A stretch of 64,000 bases of DNA from Bradyrhizobium sp. WBAH42. GTDB taxonomy: Bacteria > Pseudomonadota > Alphaproteobacteria > Rhizobiales > Xanthobacteraceae. The notes under the pieces are model-generated. The model did no database searches and was not told the DNA's origin. It saw only the letters and a list, made by a program, of their open reading frames with translations. Position 1 is the first letter of the stretch; each line of letters begins with the position of its first letter. Made by a program: the position numbers and the translations under genes. Below are positions 9,747 to 19,526 of the stretch, piece by piece. The stretch spans positions 620,001 through 684,000 of the forward strand of contig NZ_CP036533.1 of NCBI RefSeq assembly GCF_024585265.1, read 5' to 3'.

Positions 9747-9859
9747 GGGCGCGGGATACCACTCACATCCCCGTGCGGCAACCATATTGCTGTATTTTCA
9801 GGGCCTTTGTTCACGCCAAGCTGATTCCATGAGGGGCCAAAACGCGCTACGCACGGCCC

Positions 9860-11485
9860 ATGTCCACGACCTCTCTTCCCTCCTCCAGAACGCGGGCAAA
9901 GACCCGCTTGAGTTACGACCGCTTCCGGGCCTTCCTGGTTGCCTGCGCGGTCCGCCCCGAGGCGCGCCTGTGGCTGGTGATCCAATTCGCCCTCCTGCAT
10001 GCGGTGCTCTGGACCTTCATCCTGATCAATCTGAAGGCGGCGCAGGACGTTCACATGGACGTCGCAGAAGCCTGGGGCTGGGGCCAGAAATTCCTCTGGG
10101 GCTATGGCAAGCACCCGCCGCTGTCGGGCTGGGTGGCCGGCCTCTGGTTCGCGGTGTTCCCGGCGGCGGATTGGGCGACCTATGCGCTGGCGATGGCAAT
10201 GGTGAGCATCGGCATGGTGCTCTGCTGGCTGATCGCCTTGCGCGTGGTCGATGCGCGCCGCGCGTTCCTGGTCGCGGCGATGATCGCGCTCTACCCGATC
10301 TTCAATTTCAAGGGCTTCAAGTACAATCCGGACCTGCTCCAGCTCGTCACGCTGCCGCTCCTGGTGCTCGCTTATCTCAACGCATTCGAGAAGCGGAGCT
10401 GGCAATCCGGAATCCTGCTCGGGCTTGCCGGCGCGCTGGCGCTGATGACCAAATATTGGGTGCTGACCATGATCGGCGCGATCGGGCTCGCCGCGCTGAT
10501 CCATCCCAACCGGTTGCGCTTCCTGTCGTCGCCCGCGCCGTGGGTCGCGATCGCCACGATGGTGGCGGCGATGATCCCGCACATCGTCTGGCTGGCGGAT
10601 GCGCATTTCGTGCCGCTGACCTATGCCGGCGACACCTACAGCCTGCAGGACAAGAGCCAGGTGCATCAGCTCGTCGCGGGCTATGTGCTGCACAATTTCG
10701 CGCTGCTGGCCTTGCCGGTGGCGCTCGCGGCACTCGCCATGGCGCTGGTGCCGCCTTGGGTCAAATTGCTGCTGGGGGCGCCCTTGCGCATCGTCACGCG
10801 CGCCTGGTCGCGCGGCGCCAATGCGGGCGTCAATGTCTCGCAGGCGCTGAACGTCTGGATCATCCAGCTCATCGTCGCCTTCGGCCCGCCGCTCGGCGCG
10901 CTGGTGTTCAGCATCTACATGAAGACCGATTGGGGCATCTCGCTGTTCTTCCTGGTCCCGCTCGCGCTGGTCGCGATCCCGACGCTGCGCGTGCAGAGCG
11001 CCGCGCTGTTCAACATCGCGGCGATCTGGCTCGTGCTCAGCGCCGCGACGCTTGCGGCCTCGCCCCTCATCGCCGCGCGCGAGATGGAGGCCAATGCCGG
11101 CAACACCGCAACCTACGGCGCGCGCTCGGAGCTGGCGCGCAAGCTGACTCAGGAATGGCACATGCGCTTTGCCTCGCGCTGGGCGGTCGTTGCCGGCACC
11201 ATGGAGTCGATCCAGCCGATGGTGTTCTACAGCCCGGATCACCCCGCAGCGTTCACGCCGAACGAGCCGTGGAGCTCGGGTCTGACGTCGCTCGACGACG
11301 TCAAGCGATACGGCTTCATCGGCGTGTTCGATCCGACCGATGGCCGCCTGCCTGGATTCGAGAAATGGGTGTCGGAGGTTGCGCCGAACGCCGAGCGCAT
11401 GGTGATGAGCACGCGCCGCTTCACGAGCGGCAAGGCCGGCCCATCGATGAGCTGGAACGTCTACATCGCGCCGCCGGGGAAATAG
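9860..11485 (+). CDS. Membrane glycosyltransferase, GT39/ArnT-like
   Basis: 541 residues with about ten to twelve hydrophobic segments. The first periplasmic loop carries VAEAWGWGQ and FLWGYGKHPPLSGW, the pattern found in ArnT/PMT-type (GT39/GT83) transferases that use polyprenyl-phosphate sugars. The C-terminal soluble portion follows MESIQPMVFYSPDHP. It should modify lipid A, polysaccharide or protein at the periplasmic face. Neither donor nor acceptor can be inferred from the neighbours. It is divergent from lepA, with 113 bases between the starts. Confidence 0.85.
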   Translation: MSTTSLPSSRTRAKTRLSYDRFRAFLVACAVRPEARLWLVIQFALLHAVLWTFILINLKAAQDVHMDVAEAWGWGQKFLWGYGKHPPLSGWVAGLWFAVFPAADWATYALAMAMVSIGMVLCWLIALRVVDARRAFLVAAMIALYPIFNFKGFKYNPDLLQLVTLPLLVLAYLNAFEKRSWQSGILLGLAGALALMTKYWVLTMIGAIGLAALIHPNRLRFLSSPAPWVAIATMVAAMIPHIVWLADAHFVPLTYAGDTYSLQDKSQVHQLVAGYVLHNFALLALPVALAALAMALVPPWVKLLLGAPLRIVTRAWSRGANAGVNVSQALNVWIIQLIVAFGPPLGALVFSIYMKTDWGISLFFLVPLALVAIPTLRVQSAALFNIAAIWLVLSAATLAASPLIAAREMEANAGNTATYGARSELARKLTQEWHMRFASRWAVVAGTMESIQPMVFYSPDHPAAFTPNEPWSSGLTSLDDVKRYGFIGVFDPTDGRLPGFEKWVSEVAPNAERMVMSTRRFTSGKAGPSMSWNVYIAPPGK

Positions 11486-11503
11486 CCGGGCTGCCGTAGT
11501 GCC

Positions 11504-11590
11504 GCAGGGTGGGCAAAGGCGCGAAGCGCCGTGCCCACGAACTTTCAATGATCATGAGATGTGGTGGGCACGCTTCGCATTGCCCACCCG
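11504..11590. repeat. Family-A palindromic intergenic repeat, copy 2
   Basis: GCAGGGTGGGCAAAGG and CATTGCCCACCCG arms with inner GCCGTGCCCAC and GTGGGCACGC, matching 6484-6576. It lies between the convergent GT39 and HPr genes and could serve as a bidirectional stop. Confidence 0.85.
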
Positions 11591-11609
11591 ACGGTGCCGA
11601 GCGCGTGGC

Positions 11610-11927
11610 TCAGACCCCTTCCTCGTTGAACTTGCTCTCCACGAGCTCCGTGATCGCCGCCAGCGCGGCTTCGGCGTCGGTCCCTGCCGCCGCCACCGTG
11701 ATCGTCGTGCCGGGCCCCGCGGCGAGCATCATCAGGCCCATGATCGAGGTGCCGCCGACTGTCTCGCCGCCGCGCGTCACCCACACCTGCGCGTCGAAGC
11801 GCTCGACCGCCTGGACGAACTTCGCCGAGGCGCGCGCATGCAGGCCGCGCTTGTTGATGATCAGGAGATCCTTGGAGATCGCGCCCGCGGGCACGCCGGT
11901 CGCGGCTTGTGGCGCCTCCTCGCTCAT
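11610..11927 (-). CDS. ptsH: PTS phosphocarrier protein HPr (NPr type)
   Basis: 105 residues. The HPr active-site segment NKRGLHARASAKFV is present with His30 as the phospho-acceptor, preceded by a longer N-terminus than enteric HPr. The Ser-phosphorylation region that HPr kinase targets is visible as GGTSIMGLMMLAAGPG. Its ATG overlaps the EIIA stop by four bases (ATGA), so the two are translationally coupled. No sugar permease (EIIB/C) is nearby. It is therefore part of the regulatory PTS of Rhizobiales rather than a sugar uptake chain. Confidence 0.95.
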   Translation of the reverse strand: MSEEAPQAATGVPAGAISKDLLIINKRGLHARASAKFVQAVERFDAQVWVTRGGETVGGTSIMGLMMLAAGPGTTITVAAAGTDAEAALAAITELVESKFNEEGV

Positions 11928-12325
11928 TTGCCTGCGAGCACGCGGCTGGCGATGGTGACGTATTTGCGGCCGGCTTCCTGCGCCATCGCGATCGCGTCGG
12001 GCAGCGGTCGCTCCTCGCGCACCTTGGCGAGCTTCACCAGCATGGGCAGGTTGATGCCCGCGAGCACTTCGACCTTGGGCCGGCTCATGCAGGATATTGC
12101 CAGGTTCGACGGCGTGCCGCCGAACATGTCGGTGAGGATCGCAACGCCGTCGCCGGAATCGACGCGGTTGACCGCCTCGATGATGTCGCTTCGGCAGAGA
12201 TCGGAATCATCCTCGGCGCCGATCGTGATCGCTTCGATTTGCTTTTGTGGGCCCATGACATGCTCAAGCGCCGCCTTGAATTCGTCGGCAAGGCGCCCGT
12301 GGGTCACAAGTACTAGACCAATCAT
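11924..12325 (-). CDS. manX: PTS EIIA component, mannose family (regulatory)
   Basis: 133 residues from the ATG at 12325 (the frame extends to 12382 without support). It begins MIGLVLVTHGRLADEF, where His9 is the phosphorylation site of the EIIA-Man fold. It continues with TDMFGGTPSNLAI and the NLPMLVKLAKVRE segment. It would take phosphate from HPr. As it lacks EIIB/C partners, its role is inferred to be regulatory. It sits downstream of chvG and hprK, with 133 bases after hprK, and overlaps HPr. Confidence 0.94.
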   Translation of the reverse strand: MIGLVLVTHGRLADEFKAALEHVMGPQKQIEAITIGAEDDSDLCRSDIIEAVNRVDSGDGVAILTDMFGGTPSNLAISCMSRPKVEVLAGINLPMLVKLAKVREERPLPDAIAMAQEAGRKYVTIASRVLAGK

Positions 12326-12458
12326 CGGAAAACTCCTCGCGGGCGCTTTTGGTGCACCGCACGAACGCGCCACTTTGACCATCCAGAGCCCCCGCGCAAG
12401 AGGGGATGTTGCGTATCTCCCTGAATCTATACGGATGTATGAGGGGAGCTGCGCCGGT

Positions 12459-12983
12459 CTATTCGGTCGCGATAGTGGGGTTCATATGGTTACCATTTCC
12501 CTTCAAACAATCGCCTGAAGGGTTAACGGAAGATGAACTCTTGGTAGTGGTCAAGGCCGCAACAACCAGAGGAAGGGGCGAATAGTCGCGGGCAACGGGG
12601 ATTCGCGGTATTTCGACACCAAAAATGCTGGTTTTCAGGGCTTCGGCCGGCGGCAGCCGCTCGGCGTCCGCGGCGGCCAGATCGACCACGAGACCGACGG
12701 TCGCATGCTCCACGAAGTCGCAGCGGCGGATTCCGAGGCCCCGGATCTCGATCAGGCCGGCCAGGCGAGGCGCGGGGCGGACCTCAATTTCATGGCCGAG
12801 TGTCGCCAGATGGACACGGTCATCGCCGACCAGAACGGCGCTTTCCACAACGCCTGAGCGTCCGGCCATGATCAGATCGAAGGCAAGCCGCGACTTGCCG
12901 GACCCCGAGGGCCCGCGGATCAGCACGGCGAGTGTCCCGACCTTGACGGCGGAGGCGTGAACGCTGGGCCCGCCGTCACTCAT
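12459..12983 (-). CDS. hprK: HPr kinase/phosphorylase, short alphaproteobacterial form
   Basis: 174 residues against about 310-330 in Firmicutes. Only the C-terminal catalytic domain is present, as is usual in Rhizobiales. It opens with the VHASAV segment, then the Walker [15 protein letters not shown] and the IEIRGLGIRR signature of HprK. The enzyme phosphorylates and dephosphorylates a serine on HPr. Its start overlaps the chvG stop by four bases, tying its expression to the envelope two-component system. The C-terminal tail after VVAALT is low complexity and may be variable. Confidence 0.93.
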   Translation of the reverse strand: MSDGGPSVHASAVKVGTLAVLIRGPSGSGKSRLAFDLIMAGRSGVVESAVLVGDDRVHLATLGHEIEVRPAPRLAGLIEIRGLGIRRCDFVEHATVGLVVDLAAADAERLPPAEALKTSIFGVEIPRIPVARDYSPLPLVVAALTTTKSSSSVNPSGDCLKGNGNHMNPTIATE

Positions 12984-14776
12984 AGCGCCGGCAGCCTCAC
13001 CACGAAGCGCGCGCCGGCAATTGTCGGAGTGCCGTCGGCGTCCGGCGGGCCAGGGCGGTTCTCTGCCCAGATCCGTCCGCCATGAGCGTCGACGATCTGC
13101 TTGGAGATCGACAGGCCGAGGCCGGAATTCTGGCCGAAGCCCTGATGCGGACGGTCGGTATAGAAGCGCTCGAAGATGCGCTCCAGCGCGTCCTCGCGAA
13201 TGCCGGGGCCGTCGTCGTCGACCACGATCTCGATCTCGGAGCGCACGCGCCGGCAGGTGAGGCGCACCTTGCTGCCGCGTTCGGAGAAGGATTGCGCGTT
13301 GGAGAGCAGGTTGGAGACGACCTGCCCGAGCCGGGAATCGTGGCCGCTCACGGCAAAGGTGTCGGTCGGGCTGCGGCCCTCGAAGCGTGTCTCGACCGCG
13401 ACGTCGTGGCCGAGCTTGGTTTCATTGGCGACGGACACCAGCGTGGTCAGCAGGCGGCGCAAATCGACCGGGATCGCATCCTGGCGCTGCAGCTCGGCAT
13501 CGAGACGGCTGGCGTCGGAGATGTCCGAGATCAGCCGGTCGAGCCGCTTGACGTCGTGCTCGATCACCTCGAGCAGGCGCGCGCGGCTGTTCTCGTTGCG
13601 CGCCAGCGGCAGCGTCTCGACCGCCGAGCGCAGCGAGGTCAGCGGGTTCTTCAATTCATGGGCAACGTCGGCGGCGAACATCTCGATCGCCTCGATGCGG
13701 CTGTAGAGCGCGCTGGTCATGTCGCGCAGCGCGCCGGAGAGGTGGCCGATCTCGTCGCGGCGGCGGGTGAAATCGGGGATTTCGATGCGGGCCTTGATGC
13801 GGCGGCGGACGCGCTCGGCGCTGTCGGCGAGCCGGCGCACGGGACCCGCGATCGTGCTCGCCAGCAGGAGCGACAGCATGATCATGACGGCGGCGGCGAC
13901 GCCGCCGACCTTCAGGATGGCGAGGCGCTCGGCGGTGACCATCTGGTCGATGTCGTCGCCTTGCGTCGACAGCATCAAGGCGCCGTGGATCGCGCGCGAG
14001 CGCAGCACGGGGACCGCGACCGAGACGATCACCTCGCCGCGTGCATTGACCCGCACCATCGAGCGCTTCTGGCCCTGCAGGGCGTCGCCCACTTCGGCAT
14101 AGCCATTGCCGTTCTCGGGCCCGAGCTCGCGATAGAGCGGCAGGTCGCCACGGTTCAGCCAGGTGCGCACCGCGACCTTGCCGCGCTCGATGATGCCGGG
14201 TTGCTCGGCCGGTGGCGGCAGCGGAAAGCGCAGCACGTTTTCGAGGTTGCGGCTGTCGAGCAGCAGGCTGCCGTTGGGATCGTAGATGCGGGCGCGCGTC
14301 TTGGTCGGCGAGATCAGGGTGCGCAGCACCGGCGCGACGCGCTCCGGATTGATCGGGAAGTCCAGCGGCGAATACTCGTCCGAGCCGCCATAGGTCTCGC
14401 CCGGCTTGAGGTCGAGCAGCCGATCGGGATCGATGGTGATGGCGTTGGTCTGCACCGTGGCGGAGGCCGCGATCGCGCCGGCGATGATCTCGGCCTGGAC
14501 CAGGAGGCTCTGGGCGCGCGCGTCGATCAGGCCGGCACGGAATTGCGACAGGTACAGGATGCTCGCCACCAGCGCGACGAGGCCGGCGAGGTTGAGCGAG
14601 ACGATGCGGCGGGTGAGGCTCGAGAAGGACAGCGCGAAGAAGAACTGCCCGGCGCGTTTCAGCCAGTTCAGCGGCCGGAAGCCTTGCGGCTTGTCGTCGG
14701 CAACGTGCTCCTGAACGCCGTCGGATGCGAGATCCCCGGCGCTCTGGTTAGGCTCAGGCTGCGTTCGGTCAAGCAA
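12980..14776 (-). CDS. chvG: Sensor histidine kinase ChvG/ExoS
   Basis: 598 residues; the start is TTG at 14776, the only reasonable codon near the N-terminus, and is less certain. Two transmembrane segments (about 59-78 and 290-312) frame a periplasmic domain of about 210 residues. HAMP follows at PVRRLADSAERVRRRI. The H-box reads FAADVAHELKNPLTSL. The ATPase boxes are NLLSNAQSF, DDGPGI and SGLGLSISKQIV. ChvG is the envelope-acid stress sensor of Rhizobiales and phosphorylates ChvI, encoded just upstream. The neighbouring PTS genes are the conserved context. Confidence 0.96.
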   Translation of the reverse strand: MLDRTQPEPNQSAGDLASDGVQEHVADDKPQGFRPLNWLKRAGQFFFALSFSSLTRRIVSLNLAGLVALVASILYLSQFRAGLIDARAQSLLVQAEIIAGAIAASATVQTNAITIDPDRLLDLKPGETYGGSDEYSPLDFPINPERVAPVLRTLISPTKTRARIYDPNGSLLLDSRNLENVLRFPLPPPAEQPGIIERGKVAVRTWLNRGDLPLYRELGPENGNGYAEVGDALQGQKRSMVRVNARGEVIVSVAVPVLRSRAIHGALMLSTQGDDIDQMVTAERLAILKVGGVAAAVMIMLSLLLASTIAGPVRRLADSAERVRRRIKARIEIPDFTRRRDEIGHLSGALRDMTSALYSRIEAIEMFAADVAHELKNPLTSLRSAVETLPLARNENSRARLLEVIEHDVKRLDRLISDISDASRLDAELQRQDAIPVDLRRLLTTLVSVANETKLGHDVAVETRFEGRSPTDTFAVSGHDSRLGQVVSNLLSNAQSFSERGSKVRLTCRRVRSEIEIVVDDDGPGIREDALERIFERFYTDRPHQGFGQNSGLGLSISKQIVDAHGGRIWAENRPGPPDADGTPTIAGARFVVRLPAL

Positions 14777-14888
14777 TGCTTACGCCCGCGTTAGGACGGC
14801 CCGTGCGAAGGTCCCCGCATCCTAGAGCGATCCTCGTCCCGATGGAACGAGAACCGGAGATGCTCTCGATCGCGCTGGAGGGTGCGCC

Positions 14889-15590
14889 TCAGGCTTCCTT
14901 GAAACGGTAGCCGACGCCGTAGAGCGTCTCGATCATCTCGAACTCGTTGTCGACCACCTTGAACTTCTTGCGCAGCCGCTTGATGTGGCTGTCGATGGTG
15001 CGGTCGTCGACATAGACCTGGTCGTCATAGGCGGCGTCCATCAGCGCGTTGCGGCTCTTCACCACGCCGGGCCGAGTCGCGAGCGCCTGCAGGATCAGGA
15101 ATTCGGTGACGGTGAGCGTCACCGGCTCGTTCTTCCAGGTGCAGGTATGGCGTTCCGGATCCATGCGCAGAAGGCCGCGGTCGAGCGCCTTGGCGTCGTT
15201 CTCTTTCGGCGCGACGGTCGGGTCCTTCGGCGCCGAGCGGCGCAGCACCGCCTTGACGCGCTCGACCAGCAGACGCTGCGAAAACGGTTTGCGGATGAAA
15301 TCGTCGGCGCCCATCTTGAGGCCGAACAGCTCGTCGATCTCCTCGTCCTTGGAGGTGAGGAAGATCACCGGCAGGTCGGACTTCTGCCTGAGACGGCGGA
15401 GCGTCTCCATGCCGTCCATGCGCGGCATCTTGATGTCGAGGATGGCGAGATCGGGCTGGGTGGTCCGGAAACCGTCGAGTGCGGAGGCACCGTCGGTGTA
15501 GGTCATGATACGGTAGCCTTCGGCTTCCAGCGCGATCGAGACGGATGTGAGAATGTTGCGGTCGTCGTCGACCAAAGCGATTGTGGGCAT
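14889..15590 (-). CDS. chvI: Response regulator ChvI
   Basis: 233 residues from the ATG at 15590 (the open frame to 15863 is not needed; [14 protein letters not shown] is the receiver start). The receiver has the acidic pair DDD near residues 8-10, phospho-acceptor Asp in [13 protein letters not shown], Thr in FLTSKDEE and Lys in IRKPFS. The C-terminal OmpR-type winged helix has [16 protein letters not shown] and [16 protein letters not shown]. It controls exopolysaccharide and envelope genes in rhizobia. chvI and chvG are separated by 112 bases, so the operon is plausible but an internal promoter is possible. Confidence 0.97.
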   Translation of the reverse strand: MPTIALVDDDRNILTSVSIALEAEGYRIMTYTDGASALDGFRTTQPDLAILDIKMPRMDGMETLRRLRQKSDLPVIFLTSKDEEIDELFGLKMGADDFIRKPFSQRLLVERVKAVLRRSAPKDPTVAPKENDAKALDRGLLRMDPERHTCTWKNEPVTLTVTEFLILQALATRPGVVKSRNALMDAAYDDQVYVDDRTIDSHIKRLRKKFKVVDNEFEMIETLYGVGYRFKEA

Positions 15591-15832
15591 GAGCCTCTCT
15601 GCTTTCTGCTTTCCGTTTGGGTCGTGGCTTGAAACGGCGAGCGATCCAGTGATGCGCCGCATACATGGGTGCCGAAGTGGCGTTCGAACCTTGTCACCGA
15701 GCAATGCAAGCTGGGCTGAAGTGTGACCAAGTTCCACGAGACACGGCAGATTCGCCGCGTCTCGACCCATAACCGGGCCCCCGTTTACCCGAAAAAAGGC
15801 CCACCTTGCAACCACCTGAGCTGAGAAAGCCG

Positions 15833-16582
15833 ATGCAACCGACCCCCGATTTCGACCCCGCAAGGCTCGCCAGATCGCTGCTGAGGCGGTCCCGGCAGGG
15901 GGCCTTGGCGACGCTGATGACCGGCAGCGGCGATCCCTATTGTTCCCTGGTCAATCTCGCCAGTCATCCCGACGGCTCGCCGATCCTGTTGATCTCGCGC
16001 CTTGCCGTGCATACCAGGAACATCCTCGCGGACTGCAGGGTCTCGCTGATGCTGGACGAGCGCGTGGCCGGCGATCCCCTGGAAGGCGCCCGGATCATGC
16101 TGTCGGGCCGAGCCGAGGAGGCCAATTCCGACAAGGATCTGCTCCAGCGACGGTATCTCAGTGCCCATCCCTCGGCGGAAGGCTTTGTTTCCTTTAAGGA
16201 TTTCTCCTTCTTCCGGATCCGGCCCACGGGAACCCATCTGGTCGCCGGCTTCGGCCGGATCGTCGACCTCAAGCCCGAGCAATTCCTGACCGACCTCACC
16301 GGCGCCGAGGACCTGCTGGCGGCGGAGGCGAGCGCCGTCGAGCACATGAACGCAGACCATCGCGATGCCCTGAATCTCTACGCAACGAAGCTGCTCGGCG
16401 CCGCCGAGGGCGACTGGCGCTGTACTGGCTGTGACCCTGAAGGCCTCGACATGCAAGACGGGCAAGCCGCGCTGCGGCTGGACTTCCCGGAACGGGTGAC
16501 GGATGGCACGGGCCTGCGCAAGATGCTGGTCCGCCTCGCTGGCGAGGCGCGCACGAGGATGGACCAGGGCGCAACCGCTTGA
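15833..16582 (+). CDS. Pyridoxamine-phosphate-oxidase-like protein with DUF2470 (HugZ-type)
   Basis: 249 residues from the ATG at 15833; an in-frame TTG at 15806 is the alternative. The N-terminal split-barrel FMN-binding fold shows [21 protein letters not shown] and [17 protein letters not shown]-terminal DUF2470 domain starts with [17 protein letters not shown]. This domain order is that of HugZ/HutZ haem-utilisation oxygenases and related flavin-binding proteins. Haem degradation is a family-level possibility and no haem transport genes are adjacent. It is divergent from chvI. Confidence 0.88.
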   Translation: MQPTPDFDPARLARSLLRRSRQGALATLMTGSGDPYCSLVNLASHPDGSPILLISRLAVHTRNILADCRVSLMLDERVAGDPLEGARIMLSGRAEEANSDKDLLQRRYLSAHPSAEGFVSFKDFSFFRIRPTGTHLVAGFGRIVDLKPEQFLTDLTGAEDLLAAEASAVEHMNADHRDALNLYATKLLGAAEGDWRCTGCDPEGLDMQDGQAALRLDFPERVTDGTGLRKMLVRLAGEARTRMDQGATA

Positions 16583-16646
16583 ACGCCGCTACCGATCGCC
16601 GCGACCCATGACCGTGACGGTTGTCGGGTACGCAGCGAGAGGGGTC

Positions 16647-19241
16647 ATGACGCGTCGACGTTTGGCATGGACTGCGGGTCTGGCGCTCGCCATCACCACC
16701 CTGCTGGCTACCCCGGCCCTCGCCCAAAAGGGCGACCTCGCCGCACAGGGGGCGCGGATCAACGCGCTCAACCAGGCCGGCAAATATGCGGAAGCGCTGC
16801 CCCTGGCGCAGGCCATGGTCGCGAGCCTGGAGAAGGGCAATGACGGGCGCGAGCTCTCTGCGGCGCTCAACAATCTCGGCCAGGTCTATGCCGGGCAGGG
16901 CCGCGACGATCTGGCCGAGCCGGTCTACAAGCGCGCGATCGCGCTGATGGAAAAGTCGCTCGGCCTCGACACCGCCTTGATCTCGCCCGAACTGACCAAT
17001 CTCGCCGCGCTGTATCAGCGGCAGGGCCGCTTCACTGAAGCCGAGCCGCTGTTCAAGCGCGCGCTCGCCGTCAGCGAAAAGAGCCTGTCGCGCGAGCATC
17101 CAGATGTCGGCCGGGCCCTCAACAATCTCGCCACGCTCTATGTGAAGCAGGAGCGCTTTGCCGATGCCGAGCCGCTGTTCCGGCGTGCGCTCGCGATCTA
17201 TCAGAAGGCCGCAGGTCCCGAGCATCCCGCGGTCGCCACGGTCCTGAACAACATCGGACAGGTCGAGCGCGACCTCGACCGCGACGCCGATGCCGAAGCG
17301 CCGATCAAGCGCTCGCTCGCAATCCGTGAAAAGGTGCTGGGGCCGGACCACCCCGACGTCGCGCGCTCGCTCAACAATCTCGCCGGGCTCTACCAGCACC
17401 AGCAGCGTTATGCCGATGCCGAGCCGCTGTATCGCCGCGCGCTGGCGATCCGCGAGAGTGCGCTCGGGCCCGATCACCCCGATGTCGCGACCTCGACGAG
17501 CAATCTCGCCGATTTCCTGCAGGCGACGGGACGGACGGCGGACGCCTTGCCGTTGGCGCAGAGGACGCTCGCGGCCAACCGTGTGCAGCTGCGTGTCGTG
17601 TTGCCGATCCTGTTCGCGGCGAGGCAGCAATCGCTGCTCGCGAGCGAGAAGGCGCTCGACGACGCCCTCGGTGCGATCCAGCGCGGCTCGCAATCCTCTG
17701 CTGCTTCCGCCGTGAACAAGCTCGCGGTGCGGCTCGCCGCCGGCAGCGACCGGCTCGCCGAGCTCGTGCGCAAGGATCAGGATCTCGCGGCCGAGTCCGA
17801 AGCGCTCGACAAGGCGATCATCGCTGCGGTGTCGAAGCCATCGGCCCAGCGTGACGTCGCGGCCGAGCAGCGCAGCCGCGCGCGGATCGCGGCGATCGCG
17901 AGCGCGCGTAGCGGATTGCAGGAGACGCTCGCGGTCGAGTTTCCCGACTATTCCTTGCTTTCCAACCCGCTGCCGCTGACCGTGAAGGACATCCAGCCGC
18001 TGCTGGCCTCCGACGAGGCGATGGTGGTCTATTCCGTCGTCGACAGGCGGAGCTATGTCGTCGCGATCACGCGCGAGCGCGTCGATTGGAAGGAGATTCC
18101 GCTCGAAGCGGACGCGATCACGCAGAAAGTCACCGCCTTCCGCAGGGGGCTCGATGTCGGCAAGGCGCGCGATGCCTCCGGCAAATCGGGATTGTTCGAT
18201 CTCGGGCTCGCCAACGAGCTCTATGTCGCGCTGCTCGGCCCGGTCGAGGCGCTGACCAAGGACAAGCGCAACCTGCTGGTGGTGCCGTCGGCGGCACTGA
18301 CCGCATTGCCGTTTCATCTGCTGGTCACGGAGAAGCCGCAGGCTGCGATCCCGGACCGGCTCGAGGGCTACCGCAGTGCTGCCTGGCTGCTGCGGCGCCA
18401 GGCCGTCTCGGTGCTGCCGTCGGTGATCAGCCTGAAATCGCTGCGCGCTTTTGCCCGCAGGGATCAGAGCATCAAGCCGATGACCGGTTTCGGCGATCCC
18501 GTGTTCAACCCTGCGGCCGAAGGGCCTGCCGACCGGCGCGCCGCGAGCGGCAAGGTCGCCGCACGCAGCATTGCGACGATCGCCTATGCCGACTTCTGGC
18601 GCGGCGCCGGCGTGGATCGTGCGCGGCTGGCCCAGGCACTGCCGCAACTGCCCGATACGGCCGATGAATTGAACGCGGTGGCGAGGGACGTCGGCGCGGC
18701 TGAGGGCGATATTCATCTCGGCCGCGACGCCAGCGAAACGACGCTCAAGCGTGCAGCGCTTGCCCAATACGGCATCATCTACTTTGCCACCCACGGCCTC
18801 GTTGCCGGCGACGTCAAGGGATTGGGGGAGCCCTCGCTTGCGCTCTCCATCCCCGACCAGCCGACGGAGCTCGACGATGGTCTTCTCACCGCGAGCGAAG
18901 TGGCCCAGCTCAAACTCAATGCCGATTGGGTTGTGCTATCCGCCTGCAACACCATCGCGGGCGACAAGCCCGGTGCCGAAGCGTTGTCGGGATTGGCGCG
19001 CTCGTTCTTCTACGCAGGCGCCCGCGCGCTCTTGGTGTCGCATTGGGCCGTGGATTCGGAGGCTGCGACCCGCTTGACCACATCGACCTTCGAGCTACTC
19101 AAGAACGAACCGAAGCTCGGTCGTGCCGAAGCTTTGCGCCGCGCGATGTTAGCCTATCTCGATGATGCCTCGTCGCCACGCAACGCTTATCCCGCGATGT
19201 GGGGGCCGTTCGCGCTGATCGGCGAGGGTGAGGTAAGATAG
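16647..19241 (+). CDS. Exported TPR-CHAT domain protein (caspase-like fold)
   Basis: 864 residues from the ATG at 16647, just after GAGAGGGG. An ATG at 16608 is possible but would bury the signal peptide MTRRRLAWTAGLALAITTLL, which is cleaved near LAQ. Residues 30-330 are seven or so kinesin-light-chain-type TPRs. Residues 330-490 are a helical linker. The C-terminal CHAT domain carries the His-Cys dyad, H716 in YFATHG and C767 in VLSACNT, followed by GLARSFFYAGARALLVSHW. CHAT proteins are clan CD (caspase-like) peptidases, several of which act in defence or cell death with TPR partners. An exported version should work in the periplasm. It lies between a HugZ-like gene and pckA. No substrate gene is obvious. 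Confidence 0.9.
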   Translation: MTRRRLAWTAGLALAITTLLATPALAQKGDLAAQGARINALNQAGKYAEALPLAQAMVASLEKGNDGRELSAALNNLGQVYAGQGRDDLAEPVYKRAIALMEKSLGLDTALISPELTNLAALYQRQGRFTEAEPLFKRALAVSEKSLSREHPDVGRALNNLATLYVKQERFADAEPLFRRALAIYQKAAGPEHPAVATVLNNIGQVERDLDRDADAEAPIKRSLAIREKVLGPDHPDVARSLNNLAGLYQHQQRYADAEPLYRRALAIRESALGPDHPDVATSTSNLADFLQATGRTADALPLAQRTLAANRVQLRVVLPILFAARQQSLLASEKALDDALGAIQRGSQSSAASAVNKLAVRLAAGSDRLAELVRKDQDLAAESEALDKAIIAAVSKPSAQRDVAAEQRSRARIAAIASARSGLQETLAVEFPDYSLLSNPLPLTVKDIQPLLASDEAMVVYSVVDRRSYVVAITRERVDWKEIPLEADAITQKVTAFRRGLDVGKARDASGKSGLFDLGLANELYVALLGPVEALTKDKRNLLVVPSAALTALPFHLLVTEKPQAAIPDRLEGYRSAAWLLRRQAVSVLPSVISLKSLRAFARRDQSIKPMTGFGDPVFNPAAEGPADRRAASGKVAARSIATIAYADFWRGAGVDRARLAQALPQLPDTADELNAVARDVGAAEGDIHLGRDASETTLKRAALAQYGIIYFATHGLVAGDVKGLGEPSLALSIPDQPTELDDGLLTASEVAQLKLNADWVVLSACNTIAGDKPGAEALSGLARSFFYAGARALLVSHWAVDSEAATRLTTSTFELLKNEPKLGRAEALRRAMLAYLDDASSPRNAYPAMWGPFALIGEGEVR

Positions 19242-19526
19242 GGCGTCGGCGCCGCGATTGTGCGTCGCAATAACCGGGCATAACGCGCAAACGTGCATTT
19301 GGTTGCGCGATCATCAGCACTTTCTCGATGCAGCCATTCAGAGCTGACATGCGCGACGTTTGGCGCGGTCCTTGAATAAACCAAATCCTGCGGGATCAGC
19401 TTGGCAACGCCAGCGTTCATCAGTATTACGTCGTTCAGCCGAGGCCGAACGGCCCATATTCACGGTGATCGCGACGGCGCCAGACTTGGCCGCGCTGAGT
19501 GTCGCGAGTTCTAGGAGGATTTTTTC

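Noticed and set aside
9743..11548. 601-codon minus-strand frame opposite the GT39 gene
   Set aside because: His/Arg/Gln-rich antisense translation; the membrane protein on the plus strand explains the region.
16296..18794. 832-codon minus-strand frame opposite the TPR-CHAT gene
   Set aside because: Antisense shadow of a recognised protein. The translation is low complexity, rich in Arg/Gly/Ala, and matches no family.
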